From assembly GCA_900554625.1 (NCBI GenBank), contig USHP01000065.1, positions 1 through 8,545 on the forward strand: DNA of 8,545 nucleotides, given 5' to 3'. Origin of the DNA: an uncultured Eubacteriales bacterium (GTDB lineage: Bacteria; Bacillota; Clostridia; Oscillospirales; Oscillospiraceae). The position numbers and the translations under genes are program-made. The notes under the pieces are model-generated. The model saw only the letters and a program-made list of their open reading frames with translations, did no database searches and was not told where the DNA came from. Shown here in pieces: positions 1 through 5,952 of this stretch; the stretch's first letter is position 1; each line of letters begins with the position of its first letter.

Positions 1-871
1 GTCCCTGGGCCATGCGGGTTTCATGGGCATCGGCGCTTTCTCCGGCATCGTGATTGCGGCGCTGCTGAAAGATACCATTCCCAACGACGCGCTGCGGCTG
101 GTGTGCGCCATGTTTGGCGGCGGCATCCTGGCTGGCCTGGTGGGCTTTGTCATCGGCGTGCCGGTGCTCCGGCTCCGGGGTGACTACCTGGCCATTGTGA
201 CCTTGGCCTTTGGTGAGATTATGAAAAACATCGTGGGCAATACCTATGCCGGTATTGACGACACGGGATTTCATATTGCGGTTTCCACCAGCAAGATGAA
301 GCTGGAAGCCGGCGGCAAGTACATCATCAACGGCCCTCTGGGTGCCACCGGTGTGGAGAAACTGGCCAGCTTTACCATGGGCTTTTTGCTGGTGCTGTTT
401 ACCCTGTTCGTGGTACTGAATCTGATCAACTCCAAGGAAGGCCGGGCAATCAAGGCCGTCCGGGACAACCGGATTGCCGCCGAATCCGTGGGCATCAACG
501 TCACCGCTTTCCGGATGAAGGCATTTGTGGTGTCCGCTTTCCTGGCAGGTATGGCTGGTGCCTTGTTCGGCCTGAACTACTCTTCCATTACGGCCACCAA
601 GTTCAACTTCAATACCTCCATCAACATTCTGGTATTTGTGGTGCTGGGCGGCATGGGCAACATCCTGGGTTCTGTAATTTCCGCAACGCTGCTGTATGTG
701 CTGCCGGAAGCCCTGCGGAGCCTAGAGGACTACCGGATGATTTTGTACGCGGTTGTTCTGATTGTGGTGATGCTGTGCACCTGGTCGCCTAAGGTCAAGG
801 AAGGATTGGCTGTGGTTACCGACAAGGTAAGCGGCATTTTCAAGAGAAAGGAGGCGGGGACCAATGAATGA
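1..871 (+). CDS. livM: Branched-chain amino acid ABC transporter permease LivM, 5'-truncated by the window edge
   Basis: This is the inner-membrane permease of a high-affinity branched-chain amino acid importer; it would pair with LivH and be driven by the LivG and LivF ATPases that follow. The reading frame is already open at base 2 and reads SLGHAGFMGIGAF, the conserved early-permease motif of LivM, so the ATG at 23 is internal and the true start lies upstream of the window. About 289 residues are visible. They hold several long hydrophobic segments, the LRGDYLAIVTLAFGEI motif, and a cytoplasmic coupling loop (GRAIKAVRDNRIAAESVGIN) of the EAA type that contacts the ATPases. The C-terminus is a short basic tail. 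The stop overlaps livG by 8 bases, indicating translational coupling. Related permeases carry urea or short amides (UrtC, FmdF), so the substrate is inferred from overall resemblance only. Confidence 0.9.
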   Translation, partial: SLGHAGFMGIGAFSGIVIAALLKDTIPNDALRLVCAMFGGGILAGLVGFVIGVPVLRLRGDYLAIVTLAFGEIMKNIVGNTYAGIDDTGFHIAVSTSKMKLEAGGKYIINGPLGATGVEKLASFTMGFLLVLFTLFVVLNLINSKEGRAIKAVRDNRIAAESVGINVTAFRMKAFVVSAFLAGMAGALFGLNYSSITATKFNFNTSINILVFVVLGGMGNILGSVISATLLYVLPEALRSLEDYRMILYAVVLIVVMLCTWSPKVKEGLAVVTDKVSGIFKRKEAGTNE

Positions 872-1709
872 GTATTCCAGAAAGATGCTGAAGGTTCCCA
901 CCTACACCCTGCTGCGGGAACAGGATAAGGATAAGCTTCCGGTGCTGGATGTCCGGAATCTGGGCATCGACTTTGGCGGTCTGACGGCGGTGGATGGGTT
1001 CAATATTACCATCGGCCCCACCGAGATTTCCGGCCTCATCGGCCCCAACGGCGCAGGCAAGACCACCATCTTCAACCTGCTGACCTCGGTATACCAGCCC
1101 ACCCGTGGTTCCATCCTGATTAACGGCATCGATACCAAGGGTATGACCACTCATAAGGTCAACAAGCTGGGCATCGCCCGTACCTTCCAGAACATCCGCC
1201 TGTTTACGGACATGACGGCCCTGGATAACGTGAAGGTGGGTATGCATAATGAAATCAAGTGCTCCTTCCTGTCATCCTTGCTGCACCTGCCGTCTTACTA
1301 CAAGGCAGAGAAAAAGGCCAACGAGAAGGCCATGGAACTGCTGGACTTTATGGGCCTGGCGGATGTGGCGGATAAAAAGGCGGGCAGCCTGCCCTATGGC
1401 GTTCAGCGCCGGCTGGAAATCGTCCGGGCGCTGGCTACCAACCCTTCCATCATTTTGCTGGATGAGCCTGCTGCCGGTATGAACCCCAGCGAAACCACCG
1501 AACTGATGCACCAGATCCGGCGCATCCGGGATACCTTCCATATCGCCATTTTCCTGATTGAGCACGATATGAACCTGGTGATGAACGTCTGCGAAGCCAT
1601 CGCCGTGGTCAACTACGGCCGGATCATTGCCAAGGGCACTCCGGAGGAAATCCGCCAGAACCCTGCGGTGATTGAAGCTTACCTGGGCAGAGAGGAGGCG
1701 GACGCCTGA
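864..1709 (+). CDS. livG: Branched-chain amino acid ABC transporter ATP-binding protein LivG
   Basis: A 281-residue cytoplasmic ATPase subunit that powers the LivHM permease. Visible motifs are Walker A GPNGAGKT (60-67), Q-loop TFQN (Q109), an ABC signature written LPYGVQRRLEI (176-186), Walker B IILLDEP (196-202, catalytic E201) and the switch histidine in LIEHDM (H234). The signature departs from LSGGQ, but LivG-type ATPases commonly read L-x-YG-x-QRRLEI, so this is family-typical rather than damage. The long insertion after the Q-loop (about 126-165) and the AAGMNPSE stretch are also LivG hallmarks and separate it from livF. About 24 residues precede the usual family start (VLDVRNLGIDFGGL). 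The ATG at 864 is still chosen because AAAGGAGG lies at 847-854 with 9-base spacing. It overlaps both livM and livF, so it is an internal operon gene. Confidence 0.95.
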   Translation: MNEYSRKMLKVPTYTLLREQDKDKLPVLDVRNLGIDFGGLTAVDGFNITIGPTEISGLIGPNGAGKTTIFNLLTSVYQPTRGSILINGIDTKGMTTHKVNKLGIARTFQNIRLFTDMTALDNVKVGMHNEIKCSFLSSLLHLPSYYKAEKKANEKAMELLDFMGLADVADKKAGSLPYGVQRRLEIVRALATNPSIILLDEPAAGMNPSETTELMHQIRRIRDTFHIAIFLIEHDMNLVMNVCEAIAVVNYGRIIAKGTPEEIRQNPAVIEAYLGREEADA

Positions 1710-2407
1710 TGCTGAAGATTGAAGATATGCACGTCTACTACGGCGCCATCCATGCCATCAAAGGTGTGTCCTTTGAAGTGGGCGAGGGAGAAATCGTGGC
1801 CCTGATCGGTGCCAACGGCGCCGGCAAAAGCACCATTCTGAAAACCGTGTCCGGCCTGATGCACCCCCGCAGCGGCTCCATTACCTTCTGCGGCCAGGAT
1901 ATCACCCATGTGGATGCCTATAAGCTGCTGCGCACCGGTCTTGCTCACGTTCCGGAAGGACGGCGGATTTTCCTGCAGATGAGCGTCCAGGAAAACCTGG
2001 AGATGGGCGCCTATATCAACAAGGAAGTGTCCCAGGACGACCTGGAAATGGTATTCAACTACTTCCCCCGGCTGAAAGAGCGGCGCAAGCAGATCGCCGG
2101 AACTCTGTCCGGCGGCGAGCAGCAGATGCTGGCCATGTCCCGGGCACTGATGAGCCACCCGAAGCTGATGATGCTGGATGAACCCTCCATGGGCCTGGCT
2201 CCCATTCTGGTGGATCAGATTTTTGCCATTATCAAAGAGCTGCACAAGGCAGGCACCACCATTTTGCTGGTGGAGCAGAACGCCCGCAAGGCTCTGCAAA
2301 TTGCCGACCGGGCTTACGTCCTGGAAACCGGCAAGATCACCCTCAGCGGCACCGGCGCGGAACTGGCAAGCTCCGACGACGTGAAGAAGGCCTACCTGGG
2401 CGGCTGA
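1709..2407 (+). CDS. livF: Branched-chain amino acid ABC transporter ATP-binding protein LivF
   Basis: The second ATPase of the LivHMGF importer, 232 residues, the normal family length. Motifs are Walker A GANGAGKS (34-41), VPEGRRIF (81-88) where most ABC proteins have the Q-loop, signature LSGGEQQ (133-139), Walker B LMMLDEPS (153-160, E158) and LLVEQN (187-191) where the switch histidine would be. E in place of the Q-loop glutamine and Q in place of the switch histidine are characteristic of LivF proteins and support the assignment over LivG. The start codon shares one base with the livG stop (TGATG), and AGAGGAGG at 1691-1698 gives a strong ribosome binding site. It is the last gene of the operon, with a terminator 11 bases beyond its stop. 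Confidence 0.95.
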   Translation: MLKIEDMHVYYGAIHAIKGVSFEVGEGEIVALIGANGAGKSTILKTVSGLMHPRSGSITFCGQDITHVDAYKLLRTGLAHVPEGRRIFLQMSVQENLEMGAYINKEVSQDDLEMVFNYFPRLKERRKQIAGTLSGGEQQMLAMSRALMSHPKLMMLDEPSMGLAPILVDQIFAIIKELHKAGTTILLVEQNARKALQIADRAYVLETGKITLSGTGAELASSDDVKKAYLGG

Positions 2408-2418
2408 CCGTCATAGCC

Positions 2419-2456
2419 AAAACACCCCCTGCATAGGATTAGCAGGGGGTGTTTTT
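2419..2456 (+). terminator. Intrinsic terminator of the liv operon
   Basis: A perfect inverted repeat pairs AAAACACCCCCTGC (2419-2432) with GCAGGGGGTGTTTT (2442-2455) across a 9-base loop, and a run of five T ends at 2456. The core is twelve base pairs, seven of them G-C, plus flanking A-T pairs. It closes the liv transcript 11 bases after the livF stop. The 3' arm also holds AGGGGGTG (2444-2451), placed where a ribosome binding site for the next small ORF would sit. Confidence 0.95.
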
Positions 2457-2615
2457 ATGTGCCGGAAAAATCATCTGCACGGGTGCTGCATCATGGCCTT
2501 CGGGGCGGGGCTGATTGTGGGGCATTGTTTGGAGAGCTGGTTTCTGTGCTGCTGCGGCGGCGCAGCGCTGATGATTCTGGGGCTGTGGGTTCTGCGGCAG
2601 AAATACCGGTCATAA
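2457..2615 (+). CDS. Small cysteine-rich hydrophobic protein, function unknown
   Basis: A 52-residue ORF beginning MCRKNHLHGCC and ending RQKYRS. It has seven cysteines, including a CCC run at 31-33, and a hydrophobic middle and C-terminal half (about 12-46) that could form one or two short membrane segments, followed by a basic tail. The ATG directly follows the terminator T-tract, and AGGGGGTG in the terminator's 3' arm gives a plausible Shine-Dalgarno with five-base spacing. An internal ATG at 2493 is a weaker alternative. I recall similar short cysteine-rich hydrophobic proteins beside SPOCS-domain spore genes in Clostridia, but I cannot confirm that here. The alternative 66-residue frame starting at 2459 loses this pattern and is not preferred. 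The stop overlaps the SigE-like promoter of the downstream gene. No function is assigned. Confidence 0.6.
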   Translation: MCRKNHLHGCCIMAFGAGLIVGHCLESWFLCCCGGAALMILGLWVLRQKYRS

Positions 2616-2638
2616 TCTTGTCCCGGCAGGAATATACT
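2609..2638 (+). promoter_or_regulatory. Candidate SigE-type sporulation promoter for the SPOCS-LysM gene
   Basis: GTCATAAT at 2609-2616 differs by one base from the -35 form GTCATATT used by mother-cell sigma-E. AATATACT at 2631-2638 matches the CATACAnT -10 form at five of seven defined positions, and the spacer is 14 bases. No good sigma-A promoter is visible in the same gap. The position, 35 bases before the GTG start, fits. The match was made by eye against the known consensus and is supported by the nature of the downstream gene. Confidence 0.5.
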
Positions 2639-2673
2639 GTATCAGCAAACATGGGATAAGGAGTGAAGCCAAC

Positions 2674-4173
2674 GTGGAACTGAACTTTGGAAAAACCCTA
2701 TGCACCTGCTTGAATCCCCTGGTGCGGGAGATGCAGAGCGGGGAGCAGACCCAGGAAATCAAGCTGCCTGACGGCATGCCGGATATTGGAAGAATCCTGG
2801 CCTCCTGGGGACAGGCCATCTTGCGGAGCAAAGAATGGCGCAGCGATACCATTTCCTTCTCCGGCGGCATGATGGTCTGGGTGCTCTATGCCCCGGAGGA
2901 CGGCAGCACCGAGCGCTGCCTGGAAGCCTGGATTCCGTTTCAGATGAAGTGGGATTTGCCCGACGGTGCCCCGGAAGGGAAAATCCGCATCCGGTGCCTT
3001 CCCCGGTTCGTAGACGCCCGATCGGTTTCGGCCCGGAAGATTATGGTTCGGGCGGGAATGGGGGCCATGGCGGAAGCCTATGTGCCTATGGAGGCCGAAG
3101 TTTACGAGCCGGACAAGATTCCCGGGGATGTGCAGCTGCTCAGCAGCACCTACCCCATCCGCCTGCCCAAGGAGATGGGGGAGAAGAGCTTCCTGGTGGA
3201 TGAAGAGCTGACCTTGCCGGATTCCGCACCCCAGCCGGAGAAAATCATCTACTACCGGATGTCGCCGGAAGTACTGGACAAGAAGGTGCTGTCGGACAAG
3301 GCAGTATTCCGGGGCAATGCCAATCTGCATATCCTCTACCGCAGTGAAGAAGGGCAGCTGCACAGCTGGGATTTCCCGCTGCCATACTCTCAGTACGCAG
3401 AACTCTCAGCCGAGCATGGCAGCGATGCCCAGGTGGATTTGCAGCTGATGCCCACCAGTATGGAAGTGGAGCTGGACGAAGAAGGCCACATCCGGGCAAA
3501 AAGCGGCATCGTTGCCCAGTATCTGATTACCGACAAGCAAATGCTGGAGCTGATTGAAGATGCCTACAGTCCCAGCCGGGAACTGAATCTACAAGTGCAG
3601 AATCTGCAGCTGCCGGCAGTGCTGGATACCCGGCGGGAGACCCTTTCCGCGGAGCAGTCGGTGACGGCGGAAGCCAATGTGGTGGCGGATGTTACATTCC
3701 TGCCGGATTTTCCCCGGCAGCAGCAGGAAGAAAACCAGGTGCAGCTGGAAATTCCCGGAGCATTTCAGATGCTCTATTACGGTGAAGACGGAGCACTTCA
3801 TGCCGGCTCCGCCCGGTGGGAGGGGCAGCACAGCGTAGGCGCCGATGAGGATACCCATCTGAACGCACAGATTTTCCCGGGGGAAGAGGCCCAGACAGCC
3901 ATTGGGAACGGGACGATCACCGCAAAATGCGATTTTCCTTTGGATTTGACTGCCACTGCACGGCAGGAGATCCCCATGGTCACCGGCTTGACCCTGGGTG
4001 ACCAACGGAAACTGGACCCCAACCGTCCGTCCCTGATCCTGCGCCGGACGGGAGAAGATCGGCTGTGGGATATTGCCAAAGCCAGCAACTCCACGGTGGA
4101 GGCGATTCGCAAGGCCAACAACCTCCAGGATGAACCGGCACCCAATCAGATGCTGCTGATTCCCGTCAGTTGA
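2674..4173 (+). CDS. sipL: SPOCS (DUF3794) and LysM domain protein, probable spore morphogenesis protein SipL
   Basis: A 499-residue protein without a signal peptide. The N-terminal and middle parts carry repeated beta-rich units of the SPOCS/DUF3794 type, seen from the recurring motif LPDGMPDIGRIL (31-42) and LPDSAPQPEKI (181-191), each followed by strands such as GNANLHILYRSEEG; a third, more diverged unit covers about 305-425. A single LysM domain closes the chain (452-497, core LWDIAKASNSTVEAIRKANNL). N-terminal SPOCS units with one C-terminal LysM is the layout of Clostridioides SipL, whose LysM domain binds the coat ATPase SpoIVA on the forespore surface; SipL is made in the mother cell under SigE. 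The start is GTG at 2674, chosen because AAGGAG at 2658-2663 sits 10 bases upstream and no in-frame ATG fits. A different SPOCS-LysM paralogue cannot be excluded, so the symbol is tentative. Confidence 0.8.
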   Translation: MELNFGKTLCTCLNPLVREMQSGEQTQEIKLPDGMPDIGRILASWGQAILRSKEWRSDTISFSGGMMVWVLYAPEDGSTERCLEAWIPFQMKWDLPDGAPEGKIRIRCLPRFVDARSVSARKIMVRAGMGAMAEAYVPMEAEVYEPDKIPGDVQLLSSTYPIRLPKEMGEKSFLVDEELTLPDSAPQPEKIIYYRMSPEVLDKKVLSDKAVFRGNANLHILYRSEEGQLHSWDFPLPYSQYAELSAEHGSDAQVDLQLMPTSMEVELDEEGHIRAKSGIVAQYLITDKQMLELIEDAYSPSRELNLQVQNLQLPAVLDTRRETLSAEQSVTAEANVVADVTFLPDFPRQQQEENQVQLEIPGAFQMLYYGEDGALHAGSARWEGQHSVGADEDTHLNAQIFPGEEAQTAIGNGTITAKCDFPLDLTATARQEIPMVTGLTLGDQRKLDPNRPSLILRRTGEDRLWDIAKASNSTVEAIRKANNLQDEPAPNQMLLIPVS

Positions 4174-4184
4174 AGAAAACAATC

Positions 4185-4217
4185 TGCGCCGCACCGGGGG
4201 AGAGCCGGTGCGGCGCA
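4185..4217. terminator. GC-rich hairpin after the SPOCS-LysM gene, possible terminator
   Basis: TGCGCCGCACCGG (4185-4197) pairs perfectly with CCGGTGCGGCGCA (4205-4217) across a 7-base loop, starting 12 bases after the stop of the spore gene. On the + strand the 3' side (AAGGCTGG) has no T-run. On the - strand the exit side reads GATTGTTTTC, which is weakly T-rich. It may end or slow transcription in either direction or protect a 3' end; as a + strand intrinsic terminator it is atypical. Confidence 0.5.
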
Positions 4218-4331
4218 AGGCTGGTTGTCGCGAGATGGGGAATACCTGCCACAACACACAGTAGCCGAAAACCCATGTCGAAAGCAAGGGAAAACGGGCG
4301 GATATTTTCCTTTGGGTTGTGGGGAATGCAG

Positions 4332-4360
4332 TTGCATTAAAGGGAGAACTATTGTATAAT
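4332..4360 (+). promoter_or_regulatory. Sigma-A-type promoter of the glycosyltransferase gene
   Basis: TTGCAT (4332-4337) and a perfect TATAAT (4355-4360) are separated by 17 bases and lie 25 bases before the start codon. A ribosome binding site, AGAGGTGA (4372-4379), follows with 6-base spacing to the ATG at 4386. This makes the glycosyltransferase an independent unit rather than part of the spore-gene transcript. Confidence 0.75.
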
Positions 4361-4385
4361 CCGAAACAGAAAGAGGTGAAATCTC

Positions 4386-5396
4386 ATGTTTCTGAGTGTG
4401 ATTGTTCCCGTATACGATGGACAGACCTATTTGCGCCAATGTCTGGATTGTTTGCTTGCGCAGGATATTCCTGCCCAGGAATATGAGATTGTGTGCATCA
4501 ACGACGGCTCTCAGGACGGCAGCGGGGAAATTCTCCGGGAATATGGGGAAAACTTCTCCAATGTGGTTGTAATCCAGCAGGAAAACGCCGGGGTAGCCGC
4601 AGCACGGAACGCGGGACTGAAGCAGGCCCGGGGAGAATATGTGTGGTTCGTGGATGCGGATGATTTGATCCGCCATAACGTTCTGGGGAAGATGCGGACT
4701 GCGGCGGAAGCGGGAAACTGTGACCGATTGGTTTTCGGTGCGTATCAGTTTACGGACAATCTGACCTCGGAAGAACGTGACCAGGCAGACATGGGAGAAC
4801 TGCGGGTTAACGCCCCTTGGTATGACGCAGTGGTATGGCGCAGCATGCTCAGACGCAGTTTTTTGGAAGAAAATCACCTTTGCTTCCGATATCCCCAGAT
4901 TACCCATGGAGAAGATGGGCTATTTATGTATGAAGTGGCCCATTGCCAACCCCGTTGCGTGGAAATGGAGGAAATTCTGTATTTTTACCGGGTGCATTCC
5001 GATTCCGCAGAGACGAAGCGCAGTCCAGAGCACCGGAAAAAGATGCTGCGCTCTCACGTGGTGGTGACAAAGATTCTGGCGGATTATTACGCAGGCGGCG
5101 ATACGGATGCCGTGACAGCCAACAAACTGATGACGTTTTTGTGGAACACGCTGTATGAAATTACCCAGCTGCCGTCCCGGGAACGCAGGAGCGCACTGTC
5201 CCAGCTGGCCCAGCAGGGGCTTTTTCCTTACCATCGCCCGGATTCGTGCACCACGACGCGCAGTTATATCACGGAGCGCAGCGACTGGATTGGTAAAGCC
5301 TTTGACGGGCTGTACTGCCACTTGCATACCAGGTGGGGCTTTTGGATTATGACCATCTTGCAGCAGGTGCGGCGATGGATGGCGGGCATTCGATGA
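4386..5396 (+). CDS. Family 2 glycosyltransferase (GT-A fold)
   Basis: A 336-residue enzyme expected to transfer a sugar from a nucleotide-sugar donor to a surface glycan, capsule, exopolysaccharide or teichoic-acid-like acceptor. The N-terminus reads LSVIVPVYDGQTYLRQCLDC, the standard GT2 opening. It continues with INDGSQDGS (38-46, nucleotide binding), ENAGVAAARNAGL (66-78) and the metal-binding VDADD (89-93). Later, HGEDGLF (174-180) supplies the probable catalytic acid and YFYRVHSDSA (199-208) is typical of the EpsJ/WcaA-like group. No long transmembrane helix is evident; the C-terminus ends in a basic, tryptophan-rich stretch that could associate with the membrane. It has its own promoter, and no sugar-synthesis neighbours are in the window, so donor and acceptor cannot be given. 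No clear terminator follows before the tRNA promoters. Confidence 0.88.
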   Translation: MFLSVIVPVYDGQTYLRQCLDCLLAQDIPAQEYEIVCINDGSQDGSGEILREYGENFSNVVVIQQENAGVAAARNAGLKQARGEYVWFVDADDLIRHNVLGKMRTAAEAGNCDRLVFGAYQFTDNLTSEERDQADMGELRVNAPWYDAVVWRSMLRRSFLEENHLCFRYPQITHGEDGLFMYEVAHCQPRCVEMEEILYFYRVHSDSAETKRSPEHRKKMLRSHVVVTKILADYYAGGDTDAVTANKLMTFLWNTLYEITQLPSRERRSALSQLAQQGLFPYHRPDSCTTTRSYITERSDWIGKAFDGLYCHLHTRWGFWIMTILQQVRRWMAGIR

Positions 5397-5434
5397 GAAT
5401 GCACCGCTTTTCACGAGAAAAAGAAGGTTACGGA

Positions 5435-5463
5435 TTGCATTTTGCGCAGAAGTGGTGTATAAT
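5435..5463 (+). promoter_or_regulatory. Sigma-A-type promoter P1 upstream of the tRNA region
   Basis: TTGCAT (5435-5440), a 17-base spacer and perfect TATAAT (5458-5463). The -35 hexamer and spacing are the same as at 4332-4360. A transcript would start near 5470 and run into the decayed tRNA-Pro unit; no protein start is served by it. Confidence 0.6.
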
Positions 5464-5467
5464 TACC

Positions 5468-5480
5468 CTGTTCTGAACAG
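5468..5480. repeat. Perfect 13-base dyad at the predicted P1 start point
   Basis: CTGTTC (5468-5473) and GAACAG (5475-5480) are reverse complements around a single central T. The dyad covers the expected start point of P1 and ends 9 bases before the -35 of the next promoter. The position suits a repressor site, but the half-site arrangement does not match the Firmicutes LexA box (GAAC-N4-GTTC), and no regulator is known from the window. Confidence 0.3.
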
Positions 5481-5489
5481 AAATTTCCG

Positions 5490-5518
5490 TTGACAATTTG
5501 CCCGGGGTGGTATAGAAT
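5490..5518 (+). promoter_or_regulatory. Strong sigma-A-type promoter P2 of the upstream tRNA-Pro unit
   Basis: A perfect TTGACA (5490-5495) and TAGAAT (5513-5518) with a 17-base spacer, ending 32 bases before the tRNA-like sequence at 5551. The same architecture (TTGAAA, 17, TAGAAT) precedes the intact tRNA gene at 5748, which ties both promoters to tRNA transcription. Confidence 0.75.
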
Positions 5519-5550
5519 GTCCAACGGATACGCTGCGCAGAAGCAAATAT

Positions 5551-5642
5551 CCGGGTGTGGCCCAGTTGGTAGGGCGCCTGGTTTGGGAGCTGGCAGACTA
5601 TTTCTGTTAGTCCCTCCGAAACCTTGAAATCAGCCCGGTTTC
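5551..5642 (+). pseudogene. Decayed tRNA-Pro(UGG) copy with intact 5' half and remnant terminator
   Basis: The sequence starts CCGGGTG-TG, then has a perfect D-arm (GCCC, AGTTGGTA, GGGC) identical to the intact gene downstream, and an anticodon loop TTTGGGA carrying the UGG anticodon. From there it fails: the anticodon stem CCTGG/GCTGG has two mismatches, there is no T-loop TTCGA motif, no matching acceptor 3' strand and no CCA. The segment between GGGAGC and CCGAAACC is 18 bases shorter than in the intact gene. A remnant of the terminator stem remains as GAAACC (5618-5623) and GGTTTC (5637-5642), without a T-tract. I read this as a tandem duplicate of the whole tRNA unit that has lost its 3' half. 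A small stem GACTA/TAGTC with a 7-base loop (5597-5613) replaces the T-arm, so a tRNA-like structured RNA cannot be excluded. Confidence 0.7.
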
Positions 5643-5668
5643 TTCGCAAATATCCCAACTTTCCCCTC

Positions 5669-5697
5669 TTGAAAGTTCCGGGAATTTGTGGTAGAAT
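5669..5697 (+). promoter_or_regulatory. Sigma-A-type promoter of the intact tRNA-Pro gene
   Basis: TTGAAA (5669-5674), a 17-base spacer and TAGAAT (5692-5697). It lies 50 bases before the mature tRNA 5' end, leaving a leader for RNase P removal. The leader holds a 9-base direct repeat, TGACCACAT, at 5703-5711 and 5715-5723, of no known role. Confidence 0.7.
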
Positions 5698-5747
5698 TCT
5701 TCTGACCACATGTTTGACCACATCCCCACAAATTTCATATCTTGTAT

Positions 5748-5823
5748 CCGGGTATAGCCCAGTTGGTAGGGCGGGTGCTTTGGGAGCATCAGGCCGCGCG
5801 TTCGAGTCGCGCTACTCGGACCA
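5748..5823 (+). tRNA. tRNA-Pro, anticodon UGG
   Basis: A complete 76-nucleotide cloverleaf. The acceptor stem CCGGGTA pairs with TACTCGG (one G-U). The D-arm is GCCC/GGGC with loop AGTTGGTA. The anticodon stem GGTGC pairs with GCATC (one G-U) around loop TTTGGGA, giving anticodon TGG at positions 34-36. The variable loop is five bases, and the T-arm is a perfect GCGCG/CGCGC around TTCGAGT. The discriminator is A and the CCA tail is encoded (5821-5823). UGG can read all four proline codons by wobble. The gene has its own promoter and terminator, so it is a single-gene unit. Confidence 0.95.
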
Positions 5824-5824
5824 C

Positions 5825-5872
5825 AAAAGTCCGAAACCGTTAATACAATCGGTTTCGGACTTTTATTTTTTT
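5825..5872 (+). terminator. Intrinsic terminator of the tRNA-Pro gene
   Basis: AAAAGTCCGAAACCG (5825-5839) is the exact reverse complement of CGGTTTCGGACTTTT (5850-5864), with a 10-base loop. It is followed by A and seven T (5866-5872). The hairpin begins two bases after the encoded CCA. Confidence 0.95.
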
Positions 5873-5900
5873 CCTAACTGAAAAGCCTTGTAAATCAAAG

Positions 5901-5952
5901 AGTTCTGGCAACAGGGGGTTCAAAACGAGCCTCTTGCTGCCAGAACTTTTTT
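5901..5952 (+). terminator. Second terminator-like hairpin with T-run, parent gene unclear
   Basis: AGTTCTGGCA (5901-5910) pairs perfectly with TGCCAGAACT (5938-5947). The stem extends inward imperfectly (5912-5918 with 5930-5936, including G-U pairs), and T5947-5952 forms the exit tract. The A-rich 5' flank would let it act in both directions. The only gene just upstream, the tRNA, already has a strong terminator, so this hairpin may belong to a lost gene, to a small RNA, or serve minus-strand transcription. Confidence 0.6.

Noticed and set aside
1036..1709. Defective ATPase because the LivG signature lacks LSGGQ, and LivF lacks Q-loop Q and switch H
   Set aside because: These departures are normal for the LivG and LivF families, and the Walker A and B motifs are intact in both.
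2459..2659. A 66-residue ORF after livF starting at GTG 2459
   Set aside because: It overlaps the 52-residue frame starting at ATG 2457, has poorer composition (arginine/alanine/serine-rich shadow of the cysteine-rich frame), and runs through the likely promoter and ribosome site of the next gene.
2698..3363. Long minus-strand ORFs opposite the SPOCS-LysM gene, the liv ATPases, the glycosyltransferase and tnpC
   Set aside because: All are antisense to genes with clear motifs on the + strand, show no family motifs, and are expected by chance in GC-rich coding DNA.
5468..5480. LexA (SOS) box at the P1 start point
   Set aside because: The dyad is GTTC-T-GAAC in inverted order and spacing relative to the Firmicutes GAAC-N4-GTTC box.
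5624..5881. An 85-residue + strand ORF across the second tRNA promoter and tRNA gene
   Set aside because: It lies over a tRNA, its promoter and terminator, and has no ribosome site or recognisable protein pattern.
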